Origin: Candidatus Methanophaga sp. GoMg3.2
GTDB taxonomy: Archaea; Halobacteriota; Syntropharchaeia; Alkanophagales; Methanospirareceae
Reading direction: 5' to 3'
Assembly (NCBI GenBank): GCA_013180565.1
Contig: QBUN01000383.1
Location: 1-12,507 of the forward strand
DNA length: 12,507 nt
Shown: piece after piece, positions 1 through 8,600 of the stretch
Numbering within the stretch: the first letter of the stretch is position 1
Layout of the letters: every line of letters starts with the position of its first letter
The notes under the pieces: generated by a model
Databases searched by the model: none
Told to the model about the DNA's origin: nothing
Seen by the model: only the letters and a program-made list of their open reading frames with translations
Position numbers and translations under genes: made by a program

Positions 1-816
1 CCTTTTATTTAACTCAGATTTCAGCTCTATAAGCTTTGACTGACGCACAACTTCGCTTCTCACGATTTCGCCTATCAACCTCAGATTCTGAACGCCCTTT
101 ATCTCTACACGTGCACCACCTTCGATAGAGACGTTTATGTCCTGTCTGATAGTACCTAATCCGCGCTTTACATTGCCCGTGGAGCGAAGTATCATACCTA
201 ATTGCTCTGCCACTTTCATTGCCTGCTCGGCCGTTTTTATATCCGGTGCGGTGCATATCTCTACAAGTGGTATACCCAACCGGTCTAAGGAATAAACAAC
301 GGCATCGCCTTCTGCATCTATCTTCTGTGCCGCATCTTCTTCTAGGCAAAGCGAATCTATCCGGATGGGCCCCTCTTCTGTCGAGAATAAACCCCCGGTT
401 GCAACTAATGCCGTTCGCTGGAAGCCGCAGGTATTAGACCCGTCTATAACAATTTTACGCATTGTATGTATCTCATCTATGGGGTTCATGTTCAGAAGCA
501 GGGCGACTTCTATGGCGATCTCAATCGCTTCTCGGTTCAATTCACGCGGTGGCTCTTCGTCATTTTCCACTAAACACGTGCTATCATAGCCCTTATAAAT
601 AAATGTTCGGCTATATTGCTCTTCCACACGTGCTGCTTCGTCCACCTTACCCATTTCGCTCTTTGACGCTCTCTGATACCGGCTAAAGGATAATATTGTG
701 TCTTTCTTGTCCCTCAACGTGGTGGGGCAATTGCAGAATAATTTGGTCTTCGTATCGAGCTGCTGGTGTATTTCTAGGCCTGCTTTTAAGCCTATCTTAT
801 GGTTCTCTGTTTTCAT
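1..816 (-). CDS. gatE: Glutamyl-tRNA(Gln) amidotransferase subunit E, 5' part (runs off left edge)
   Basis: Encodes the N-terminal 272 residues of GatE, which with GatD converts Glu-tRNA(Gln) to Gln-tRNA(Gln) in archaea; GatE is the tRNA-binding, kinase-like subunit of the GatB/GatE family. Read on the minus strand from ATG at 816 the frame is open to base 1. Family landmarks visible are [20 protein letters not shown] near residues 9-28, a CNC pair at 28-30, [17 protein letters not shown], the LEEDAA motif, RLGIPLVEI, and [14 protein letters not shown] followed by ARVEIKGVQ. GatE is usually over 600 residues, so more than half lies outside the window. The start matches the usual beginning just before the [10 protein letters not shown] segment. 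No gatD is adjacent upstream, and the gene seems to have its own promoter in the short gap at 817-893. Seen: motifs and open frame. Known: the family role. No frameshift is visible. Confidence 0.95.
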   Translation of the reverse strand, partial: MKTENHKIGLKAGLEIHQQLDTKTKLFCNCPTTLRDKKDTILSFSRYQRASKSEMGKVDEAARVEEQYSRTFIYKGYDSTCLVENDEEPPRELNREAIEIAIEVALLLNMNPIDEIHTMRKIVIDGSNTCGFQRTALVATGGLFSTEEGPIRIDSLCLEEDAAQKIDAEGDAVVYSLDRLGIPLVEICTAPDIKTAEQAMKVAEQLGMILRSTGNVKRGLGTIRQDINVSIEGGARVEIKGVQNLRLIGEIVRSEVVRQSKLIELKSELNKR

Positions 817-854
817 TTCTACGGCTTTAATTAATGATATATGTGTTCACTTAA

Positions 855-865
855 CTATAAAATAA
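855..865 (-). promoter_or_regulatory. Possible TATA element of gatE
   Basis: An AT-only stretch reading TTATTTTATAG on the minus strand lies about 40-50 bases before the gatE ATG at 816, a workable distance for an archaeal TATA box with a short leader. It is the same AT tract that follows the terminator hairpin of the upstream gene, so one stretch may serve both. The match to a TATA consensus is only fair, and no clear ribosome binding site precedes the ATG. Confidence 0.3.
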
Positions 866-890
866 TAAAAAAAGCCACGTTAAGTGGCTT
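857..890 (-). terminator. Hairpin plus T-tract terminator after the FG-GAP/PQQ-like gene
   Basis: A perfect 7-bp inverted repeat, AAGCCAC at 872-878 and GTGGCTT at 884-890 with a 5-base loop, begins 3 bases past the TAA at 894-896. On the minus strand it is followed by TTTTTTATTATTTT. Stem and T-tract order fit termination of the 894-1796 gene, not of anything on the plus strand. Archaeal termination relies mainly on the T-tract, so the stem may be secondary. Confidence 0.6.
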
Positions 891-893
891 ATC

Positions 894-1796
894 TTATCTT
901 ATCTCATACGCCCAAAGCTTTTCGCCATTTGAGCCTCTAAATGCCTCTAGCTTGCAACATCCAATCCAAACAGTTAAATCATTTGCACCATCGCCCGTTA
1001 AATCGCCCGCCGGTTCAAAAGTTACCACCTCTGAGTACTCTTTACTCCAAATCTCTTCGCCCTTATTCCCATTTACCACGGTTACATTAGTTGCCCTATT
1101 AATAAAATAGTGTGATTCCGCCATCTCCTCTGACATACCCAACACCACCTCATCTTTTCCGTCATTATTTAGATCCACTGGTACTCCAACTACACTAGTT
1201 GTAACAGATTTCTCCCAGAGCACACTGCCATCACGTCCATTTATTGCCATTATGATTGTTCTATCGCCATATAATGTTTCCGTTTCGATGTTTACAATTA
1301 CATCAGTTCTACTTGCAGAAGTCAAATTTGCGGGAGTGGCAGACATACCCACCCATTCATCTATATCCCCTACGTAGTGTATGCTCCAAAGTTCCGTGCC
1401 ATCGCATCCATTTACTCCAATTACTTCACCATAAGACTTCCCTGAAATTGGCTCCTTGCATGAGCTGAGAACTATGACAGCATCGGACTTATTATCGCCA
1501 TTTAGGTCCCCTGCTGGCTGAGCATCTCCCCAACAATTAGGATATTTTCTTTCCTTCCATAGATCTTCGCCATTACATCCATCTACTGCCCTTATAGTTG
1601 TAATACTCTTGCCTGATCTGCTTATGGTTGTTACACTGAGCAACACGTCATTAGCTGAGTCTCCATTTATATCGCAATATAGACCGCTAACCATTTCTTC
1701 ATAGAACCGTAGGCCTAACATTACTGGCAGAACCATCAAAACGGACAATAACATTATCGCCATCATTACTGTTGCCATTACAAATTGTCTTTTCAT
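894..1796 (-). CDS. Secreted/membrane-anchored protein with FG-GAP-like calcium loops and PQQ-propeller-like blades
   Basis: A 300-residue protein with an N-terminal hydrophobic segment (about residues 8-30) that is either a signal peptide or an uncleaved anchor, then an extracellular propeller-like region. Four loops of the DxNxDxxxD type are at about residues 42-50, 97-105, 208-216 and 265-273, with a fifth degenerate one near 157-165. Each is followed by a (D/N)GxxGxxLW turn (about 79, 136, 193, 249 and 294), the tryptophan turn of PQQ-like blades. Such repeats bind calcium and build beta-propellers in surface or adhesion proteins; the ligand is unknown. The frame extends 8 codons upstream to 1820, but GGGGGTGAT at 1803-1811 lies 6 bases before the ATG at 1796, so I take 1796. 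Cysteines are frequent for so short a protein, including a CC pair near the end, suggesting disulfides. Five repeats is fewer than a classic seven- or eight-bladed propeller. Confidence 0.8.
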   Translation of the reverse strand: MKRQFVMATVMMAIMLLSVLMVLPVMLGLRFYEEMVSGLYCDINGDSANDVLLSVTTISRSGKSITTIRAVDGCNGEDLWKERKYPNCWGDAQPAGDLNGDNKSDAVIVLSSCKEPISGKSYGEVIGVNGCDGTELWSIHYVGDIDEWVGMSATPANLTSASRTDVIVNIETETLYGDRTIIMAINGRDGSVLWEKSVTTSVVGVPVDLNNDGKDEVVLGMSEEMAESHYFINRATNVTVVNGNKGEEIWSKEYSEVVTFEPAGDLTGDGANDLTVWIGCCKLEAFRGSNGEKLWAYEIR

Positions 1797-1802
1797 TTTT
1801 TC

Positions 1803-1811
1803 ATCACCCCC
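1803..1811 (-). promoter_or_regulatory. Ribosome binding site deciding the start at 1796
   Basis: GGGGGTGAT on the minus strand, complementary to the archaeal 16S 3' end, ends 6 bases before the ATG at 1796. It sits inside the codons that would be translated if the upstream in-frame ATG at 1820 were used, so it favours the shorter product. Confidence 0.7.
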
Positions 1812-1841
1812 TATTTTCATTCATTTAATTATTGCATCCAC

Positions 1842-1851
1842 TATTTATAAA
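1842..1851 (-). promoter_or_regulatory. TATA box for the FG-GAP/PQQ-like gene
   Basis: TTTATAAATA on the minus strand, preceded by purine-rich CGAAGAA (a possible BRE), is 46 bases before the chosen ATG at 1796. Initiation about 25 bases downstream would fall near 1820, giving a leader just long enough for the ribosome binding site. The same ten bases occur before the surface-protein unit at 11817-11826. Confidence 0.55.
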
Positions 1852-1883
1852 TTCTTCGATAATTGTGAAAACAGGAAAGAGAA

Positions 1884-1895
1884 AAATAAATATAG
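1884..1895 (+). promoter_or_regulatory. TATA box for the membrane protein/V4R unit
   Basis: AAATAAATATAG follows the purine-rich stretch ACAGGAAAGAGAAA (BRE-like) and is centred about 33 bases before the ATG at 1923. A start site 25-28 bases downstream would lie almost at the ATG. There is no ribosome binding site in the bases just before it, so a leaderless or near-leaderless message is inferred. Confidence 0.5.
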
Positions 1896-1922
1896 TACTA
1901 TACCCTATATACAATTAGAAAC

Positions 1923-2756
1923 ATGAACCCCAGGACATTTTTAAAAGTAATGATTTTACTCATGCTTTTCCCTTCCTTTATTTGCCTTTTTCTGCCAGAC
2001 ACAATTGCAAGCAGCTATACAAAGATAATGATCCCCTTAGCCCTTCTTATAGGTGCTGTACTCGCGATATGGGTTGCATCAACTTACAAAAAAGAGCTTC
2101 AAAAAGCTTTCATTTTCCTCGCTCTTTTTCTCTTTCTTATGATGCTTGCGAACATAGACTACTTAATGAACTTATTGCGTCTGGAGCTTGGTGACTTATA
2201 CCCCGTGTTTGTTTTATTCATGCAGTTGACTACCTACGCAATGCTGGTTATTTTTTCCCTTTATATACTGAAGGTGACGGAGTTGCGGGAAATAGACATA
2301 AAGGGACGGATTGCAATAATGGCTGTGCTCTTCTTCGGTATACTAATCGTGCTGTATCGTGTCCCCTTGGAGCTTCCGCAGATATTCGTTTTCCATTACG
2401 CAGATGCGTATACAATCTCTTTGTTGCTCATTCGTCTCCTCGATGTAGCAATAGTAATAATGCTGATGCCAGTAGTGATTTTGTATGCGAAACAGATGAA
2501 ATTGGAAAGAAGGGAGAGCATAACCTTCACTGTGATAATATGTGGGATAATACTGAGTTTGACTATTGCTTATGTATACGAAATCGTTTTTGGCGTTCCT
2601 TTATACGTAATTATCCATGCATTCTACCATACAGGCTCGATTCTTGACGCTTTATATCTGTTTAGTTACCTTATCATAGCTGTTGGATTATATGTACATA
2701 AGAAGTATGATGAATGGGGATTCAAGAGGATAGAGAAGGCACTTGTGGGAGGTTAA
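1923..2756 (+). CDS. Polytopic membrane protein, about eight helices, unknown function
   Basis: A 277-residue integral membrane protein I do not recognise as a named family. Hydrophobic segments are at about residues 7-25, 35-53, 61-85, 94-117, 129-146, 163-189, 199-222 and 239-257, with a short basic tail ending in KRIEKALVGG. Loops are small, so there is no sizeable soluble domain. Charged residues inside or next to helices (D79, D161, R171, D174, E220, H232, H236, D242) could line a binding pocket, as in 7TM-type sensor modules. The V4R gene starts 6 bases after this stop, so the two are very probably co-transcribed, and a membrane-sensor/soluble-partner arrangement is plausible. The ATG at 1923 lacks an upstream ribosome binding site but lies at the expected distance from a TATA element. 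A transporter or a detached sensor half of a kinase are alternatives. Confidence 0.75.
   Translation: MNPRTFLKVMILLMLFPSFICLFLPDTIASSYTKIMIPLALLIGAVLAIWVASTYKKELQKAFIFLALFLFLMMLANIDYLMNLLRLELGDLYPVFVLFMQLTTYAMLVIFSLYILKVTELREIDIKGRIAIMAVLFFGILIVLYRVPLELPQIFVFHYADAYTISLLLIRLLDVAIVIMLMPVVILYAKQMKLERRESITFTVIICGIILSLTIAYVYEIVFGVPLYVIIHAFYHTGSILDALYLFSYLIIAVGLYVHKKYDEWGFKRIEKALVGG
2747..2753 (+). promoter_or_regulatory. Ribosome binding site for the V4R gene
   Basis: GGGAGGT overlaps the last codons of the membrane-protein gene and lies 9 bases before the ATG at 2763. It supports that start over the in-frame ATGs 8 and 10 codons further on. Confidence 0.7.
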
Positions 2757-2762
2757 AATCAA

Positions 2763-3896
2763 ATGGATGCTGAAAGAGAAAAAGGGATGGGTATGGAAGA
2801 ACTGGTTGATGAAGTTTGGAGGGTCTTTTATGATAAGCTGAAGAAGAAAGAAGTGCCAATGGTGCGTTCAAAATTTGGTGACGAAGTGAATTTATTCGTT
2901 CCTCAGATGAGGTTGCTATTTCCGATGTGTGCAAATCCCAGCTTTCCTAAATCTATTTATACCTCTTCCTTTCTTGGAGCGAAAAGAAACGCTTATCCAA
3001 TAATGAGAAAACTTGATATGCCACCAGACTTCTGCTGGAAATTTGAATTCTGGACGAATGAACGAGCTTTTGAAGTATTGAGCAAGGTCATAAATGGCAT
3101 ATTTAGAACGATAATGAGGACAAACAAAGAAGGGCTCTTGAGCGTAGAGAATGCCTCTACTGATCCTGAGGAGATAAAAATCTTATTAACGTTGGATGAA
3201 TGTGTAGAATGCTTAGGAATAGAGGCTAATCATCCCATTTGCTTCTATCATGCAGGTACACTTACAGGCATCATATCTGCGCTGTTGGGGAAAGAACTCG
3301 AGGGATATGAAACGGAGTGCTGTGCTACGGGTGGAGAAAAATGCGAGTTTTTTATAGGTAATAAGGTAGGGAAAGAGAAACTTGAAGAATATCTAAATCC
3401 AGGAAAAATTGAATTCTCGTTGGATAAAAGATTTGAAATGGCGTTAGATGAAAAAATTCTCCGCCGCAGCTTTGGAAACGAAACGGACCTTAGATACTTT
3501 CAATTAGTGATCCTCAATAGTCTTATTCCTAATCCAAAGATGTTTAGTGAGTCAAGCTACGAGATAGGTGTAGAATACGGCAAAAAATTGGTACCCATTC
3601 TGGAGAAACATTATAACAAAAAAGGGGAAGAGTTATTTGATGGGATCTCACAATACTTCGGGTTCTTAAAACATTTACAAATAGAACTAAAAAAAGGTGC
3701 TGTTGAAATAAGGGCTGCGGAGGTTGCAGAAATTTCCGGGTTGGCAAAAAATGAAGACCTTCTTAGATTCCTATTTGGTGAATTAGCGGGGATTCTGTCG
3801 GTAGTAACAGAAGAAAAGGTGGTATATACTAACAATACATTTGAAGACGATACTTTGATAATAGAATTTGAGAAGCATAGCAAAAAAGAGTTCTAA
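2763..3896 (+). CDS. V4R (4-vinyl reductase) domain protein with a degenerate second copy
   Basis: A 377-residue soluble protein. Residues about 60-200 form a V4R domain, the small-molecule-binding fold first named from bacteriochlorophyll biosynthesis (BchJ) and common in archaeal and bacterial sensor proteins. Its hallmark Cys pattern is present: CVEC at 147-150, C160 before FYHAGTLTGIISALLGKE, the ECC at 185-187 and GEKCEFFIG around C194. H157 and H163 lie between the cysteines; together these could bind metal. Residues about 240-370 resemble the same fold (a GVEYGKKL segment, then a FLFGELAGILS helix and a beta end) but contain no cysteine, so this half is probably regulatory or a dimer mate. 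No DNA-binding or kinase domain is visible. It is paired with the membrane protein just upstream. Its stop overlaps the stop of the convergent gene by 4 bases. Ligand and output are unknown; V4R membership is the firm part. Confidence 0.85.
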   Translation: MDAEREKGMGMEELVDEVWRVFYDKLKKKEVPMVRSKFGDEVNLFVPQMRLLFPMCANPSFPKSIYTSSFLGAKRNAYPIMRKLDMPPDFCWKFEFWTNERAFEVLSKVINGIFRTIMRTNKEGLLSVENASTDPEEIKILLTLDECVECLGIEANHPICFYHAGTLTGIISALLGKELEGYETECCATGGEKCEFFIGNKVGKEKLEEYLNPGKIEFSLDKRFEMALDEKILRRSFGNETDLRYFQLVILNSLIPNPKMFSESSYEIGVEYGKKLVPILEKHYNKKGEELFDGISQYFGFLKHLQIELKKGAVEIRAAEVAEISGLAKNEDLLRFLFGELAGILSVVTEEKVVYTNNTFEDDTLIIEFEKHSKKEF

Positions 3897-5602
3897 TCCC
3901 ATAAACCATCGGAAACATCTTTTTCTTCCTTTTCTTCACTGTATCTCTCAATATCCTTCCTCGCATACTCTATTTCATTTGTTATGAGATCAAACTCTTT
4001 CGTTCTCGATTTGTATTTCAATGTTTCTTCTTCTATCTTCAATAAACGATCAATAATACGTTCTGCACCGGTTCTTTTCGGTGTCCCCCACACCAATTTA
4101 TCTTTGGCAGAGGAGATCCCCATTTTGTATATTGAGTGAACAGACTGATGCAGGAGATCTCTGATCTCAAGTTTTACTGCAAAAAGAGCGATACGCTCTA
4201 ACAATCCCGCTGTTCCCTCTATTACATCATAGCACCTATTTGTCATCATCGAATTGAGGAGTTCAGAAACAGAATTCCCCATATACTTTAACATTTGATA
4301 GTTCTTTAATCGGTACAATTTGTCTGCGGTGTCGTGGTAAAGCGTGAAAATTTCTACGAGTATCTCTTCATTCCCCCTTTTGTATATGATTAGCTTGCCG
4401 TTTTCCGTTTTAACTTTTAACTCGTGGGTTCTACCATCAGTGATTTTTAGGGTTGCTTTTTCTTTCTTCTCATCAACTATTATTTTGGCTGAGTTTTCAT
4501 CCTTACGGATGCTGATGGTTTTGCCGTCATCAGATTTGAGGATTTCTGCATTTTCCGTCCAGTCAATATCGAAATCATCCCTGAGGAACTCTTTGAGTTT
4601 CTCGTCATCGTCGCCGGGAACGCTGTCCATGCTAAACAAATACCCATTTTTTATAATCATTCTCAGCATGCCATGCAACGAAGCTATCATTTGTTCTGTT
4701 GCGACATCATAATCCTTCAAGACCTTGGAGCCGATAATCTCAATGTATTCTAGTGACCTTCTTGCGCTGACAGTCCAGTTTTCAGCTATTGCATGCTCCC
4801 CCGTCATGCCAAAAGTTTCTAATACCTGAGCCATCGAATCGTCATCCGCTTCTATGATAGCTTCCCTTCCGATACGGTGGATATGTTTCAGGAAGTATGG
4901 TGATACATAAACCTCGTTTTCTTCTTTTAAAAGTCGCTTATAGCACAGGTATATCTCCTCAATACCGAACCTTGCAGTTTCACGGTCTCCACTACTTATT
5001 GATTTTTCGATAATATCTCTAATTGCCAGCACCTTATCTGCTTTAATGGGTACTTGTGATTCTCCTTCTTTAATGTATCTTTCAATTGAATTTAGATAAT
5101 CATCATCTATATTTGCCAGCAGGTTGCTTATCACTGGCTCTGGTCTGAGTCTGGCCATAGTGATGAAGAAATAAGGAATGATGATGATAAAACAGAGGAA
5201 TGTAAGAAGCATTGATATTTCCACCCATATCTTGGGTACTGAAGAACAAAGCCCTAAATCCAACCAGCCGAGCATGAATACATTATAGAACATGCTTCCT
5301 AAGTATATGATAATTACAGCCCAGAAAGTCAAGCTCTTGATGTGGATTTTCATGATGCGATGCGTATATTTCTGGGATGCAAATCCCACAGCCATTAAGG
5401 AGAGAGAAATAACGATGGCAAATATGGCTGAGAGTCCTTCAACGCCTACTCCATCAAATATCCTACCAGCGGTCTCGGTATCTGTAGATGCGAAATTTAA
5501 AAATTCTTTCCAGCAGAGCGATATAAGCAGGGCTAAAATGATGAAAATCGAAATAATCATGATTCTTTCCTTATTCTCCAGTGTAAATCTGTTCATTTTC
5601 AT
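3893..5602 (-). CDS. Four-helix membrane protein with large cytoplasmic region, distantly DUF2254-like
   Basis: A 569-residue protein with four predicted membrane helices in the first quarter (about 14-31, 56-75, 92-111, 127-148) and a long charged remainder. The stretch SAIFAIVISLSLMAVGFASQ then KYTHRIM at 59-84 recalls the second helix and following loop of DUF2254 membrane proteins; I treat that as a weak resemblance. The rest is mainly helical, interrupted at about 352-415 by an insert of alternating polar/hydrophobic strands joined by Asp-Gly and Asn-Gly turns that looks like a small beta-meander. The C-terminus is coiled-coil-like and highly charged. It is last in a minus-strand run of three genes, 18 bases after the large surface protein, so probably co-transcribed. 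Start is uncertain: ATG at 5602 or 5596, neither with a clear ribosome binding site. Function unknown; a channel-like or scaffold protein for the cell envelope is a guess. Confidence 0.75.
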   Translation of the reverse strand: MKMNRFTLENKERIMIISIFIILALLISLCWKEFLNFASTDTETAGRIFDGVGVEGLSAIFAIVISLSLMAVGFASQKYTHRIMKIHIKSLTFWAVIIIYLGSMFYNVFMLGWLDLGLCSSVPKIWVEISMLLTFLCFIIIIPYFFITMARLRPEPVISNLLANIDDDYLNSIERYIKEGESQVPIKADKVLAIRDIIEKSISSGDRETARFGIEEIYLCYKRLLKEENEVYVSPYFLKHIHRIGREAIIEADDDSMAQVLETFGMTGEHAIAENWTVSARRSLEYIEIIGSKVLKDYDVATEQMIASLHGMLRMIIKNGYLFSMDSVPGDDDEKLKEFLRDDFDIDWTENAEILKSDDGKTISIRKDENSAKIIVDEKKEKATLKITDGRTHELKVKTENGKLIIYKRGNEEILVEIFTLYHDTADKLYRLKNYQMLKYMGNSVSELLNSMMTNRCYDVIEGTAGLLERIALFAVKLEIRDLLHQSVHSIYKMGISSAKDKLVWGTPKRTGAERIIDRLLKIEEETLKYKSRTKEFDLITNEIEYARKDIERYSEEKEEKDVSDGLWD

Positions 5603-5620
5603 TGTTGTGCTCTAAAAGGG

Positions 5621-8600
5621 TTACGCTTTTCTTCGTCTCAGCACCCAATATATGATTGATACAATTATCGCCAGAGCAACAATTGCCACTATTATCTTTA
5701 TGGACCCGCCCATATCCGGAAACGGTGTTGGAGACACTGTCGGAGACACTGTCGGAGACACTGTTGGTGGAGGTGTTGGAGACACTGTCGGAGACACTGT
5801 TGGTGAAGGTGTTAGAGATTCTGTGGGTGTGGGAGTAGGTGGCGGCGGTGTGGGCGTCCAGCCAGTTATAGCGAAAAGAGAAAATCCTTTTGTCTCCGCA
5901 GAGAAGTAGAAATAATCGTCATCTTCTTTTATTTTCGCGGGTTCCAATTCTTCCCAATCCTTTGCATATCTGTACAGCGTTATTAAGTCAGCATTGACAT
6001 CGTTAATGACTGTCCATGACTTGTGAACCATGAAGTGTATAGTTGTGGAGTGGATGTTTTCGGGTTCGAGGTTAGTGTAGATGTTAAAGTAGCTGTATAG
6101 AATTCCCGGCGGATCAGGAATTTCTGATGGCTTGTCTATCTTTTTTAGCGCCACTTTCGCATTTATTTTCATGCGCTTCAAGTCAATTGATATCTTTGTT
6201 ATATCATGACCGAGCCATTCAAAGTTGAAGATATTGATGCCCCGGTTAGCAAGGGGGATGATAAGCTCCTCTGGAAGGTGACGAATCCTACCGTCTCTCC
6301 CACCATCCACCGGTGGTTGAGCGAGGAGTGCATATACACTAAAATGAGAGATATTACCCCAGACATAATTTTCCATATGATTGATACCACTGATGGGTAT
6401 GTCCTCCCATCCTGGTGCATCTGCAGTTTCGTTGAAATATCTGAGCTTTAATGAGCTCTCATCGAGCGCACCAAGCTCGTTTTGGTTATAATTTACACTT
6501 ATATTCACCCAACTTTTGCTATTATTCAAATTCTCACTGGCGTCGGCATATACATAGCCGCCTACGTTATTGGTGAACTCAGGAATACCATTTGGCGGGA
6601 TAGAGGACTTTTGAACGCTCATAGACCCTGCGAAATAATCCTTCTTTGCACTAATATTAAAGCAAATGCCCGAATTTGTGGCATTTATCTCAAGGGTTTT
6701 ATTTATTATGCCTACGAGATTGCTAGGTCTATGATCCGATCCAAGTATAATATCATAAATACGCGTTTTGTTGCTTATTTCATATCTTATCTCGTTTAGG
6801 GTTATGTTACCACTAATGATATCTCCACAGAAGACAACAGCATCCTCCACTATAACGTCATCTAAAAATGTACTAACTACTTCACTATTAGTGATTACTG
6901 AGCACGTTATGGTAGAGTCAGAAATAGTTGAGTTTATAATACCAGATGTATCTATAATCGAGCTATTTATTGAAGAGGTTATTATTGCAGATTTGGTTAT
7001 TTTTGGTGAATTTATTAGCACTGAATCAACTTGTCCGAGAACGATTGTCCGAGTTTCAATAATATCTTTCACCGTATTATCATGCCTTGAACGCACAGTT
7101 ACTTTTACTGTGTAAATACCAGGTTCGGTATCACAGACATTCAGTATTATTGTCTTGACACTCAGTTTTAGCAGCTTGACTCTAGTTTGCGGTATTTCGA
7201 CTTCGGTGATTGTTGAATTAATTGAAATTTCTCCGGCACCAAGAAAGATACTGCCCGTATCCAAACTTGATATTTCTGGATTGTCCGTGCTGGATAGAAC
7301 CAAATCGAATGTATCGGGAGAATTGCCAAGATTCTCTGCTACTATATAATACTTTGCATTTGTTGCGGGTTCAGCAGTTTGTAAAGATGGAGTAAGAGTC
7401 TCCTGGAGATACAACCTAACCCCGCGGATTATATCCTCCTGTGTGTACCACGTATTATTAGTAATGTTATTGCCCGTAGAGGAATAGAGAAAGACATCAA
7501 AATAGTAGTTCGATTCTGCGGCATTATTGATAATCTCATTCTCATTTGATGAATATACCGAGATCCCGAAGTAACTGGAAGATACCTTATTGTTGGATAT
7601 TTTGTTTAATCGTGAATTCGACAAATAAATACCGTCATAGGTATTAAAACGTGCAGAATTGTTAACTAATATATTATTAGTAGAATTTATCAAAGAGAAG
7701 CCGGCGATTTCGTTCGATTCCGCACTGTTATTTATCAATCGTATCTCGCTTGATTTCTTTAGCCCAATACCACGTTCATTTAAATTGGCAGTATTATCGC
7801 TGATTGAGTTGTTGGTGGAGTTAAGCACAAAAATGCCAAATAAATCGCTTTTCGATATGTTGTTATTGGTTATAGCGTTTGTGTACTGTAGATCAGCTAA
7901 CCAGATGCCGTAAGAATTACTAAGACTTACTGTGTTATTCACGATCTGATTATTGCTGATGTCAGCCCCCTTAATGCTTAAACCTATTAGATTTGAATAT
8001 AGCTCGTTATTAGATATTATATTGCTGCCACATGAACGAAACAGTGCAATACCACTTGCATTATTGAAACAAGCAGAGTTGTTAGTTATAGTATTGTAGC
8101 TAGCAGAATCAGTTAGTTGAATCCCCGAGTATTTGTTGAAACATGCAGAGTTATTTGTTATCGTATTATTGCTCGGTGATCCGGGAAAGTCACTCTGCAA
8201 CAACCAAATGCCTGTACCACCATTTGAATTGGCGACATTGTTGTTTATTTTGTTGTTGCTGCTAATGCCCCGTAACTCGATACCGCTATACCACTGCGTG
8301 TAACTAAAATTGTTATTTACTATTATGTTGCCACTTGAGTTAATAATGAACAAGCCCCCATTTTTATTAAAGGTGACCGAATTGTTGACTATAACATTGT
8401 TATCGCTTGGACCATCTAAACCCCATATGCTAATTCCCTCATCATTGCGGTCAAAATGGTTATTAGATACCGTATTGAAGCTTCCGCCACCGAACGGATA
8501 AAATATGAGTACACGTCTATTATCTCTCGCTGTGTTATTAGCTATCGTGTTATTGTCGCTTGAATCAAAGAATGCAAAGCCCGCATAAGAATTAGAATTT

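Noticed and set aside
14..349. Arg/Cys-rich minus-strand 111-residue frame
   Set aside because: It is out of frame inside gatE, whose own frame carries all the family motifs.
4344..4712. Plus-strand 122-residue Ser/Leu-rich frame
   Set aside because: Antisense to the 569-residue membrane protein, no start context, composition typical of an antisense shadow.
5652..5909. Plus-strand frame giving GDTVGDTVGDTVGGG-type repeats
   Set aside because: It is the antisense reading of the 12-base stalk repeat of the large surface protein; the minus-strand frame is continuous through it and has clear domains on one side and a membrane helix on the other.
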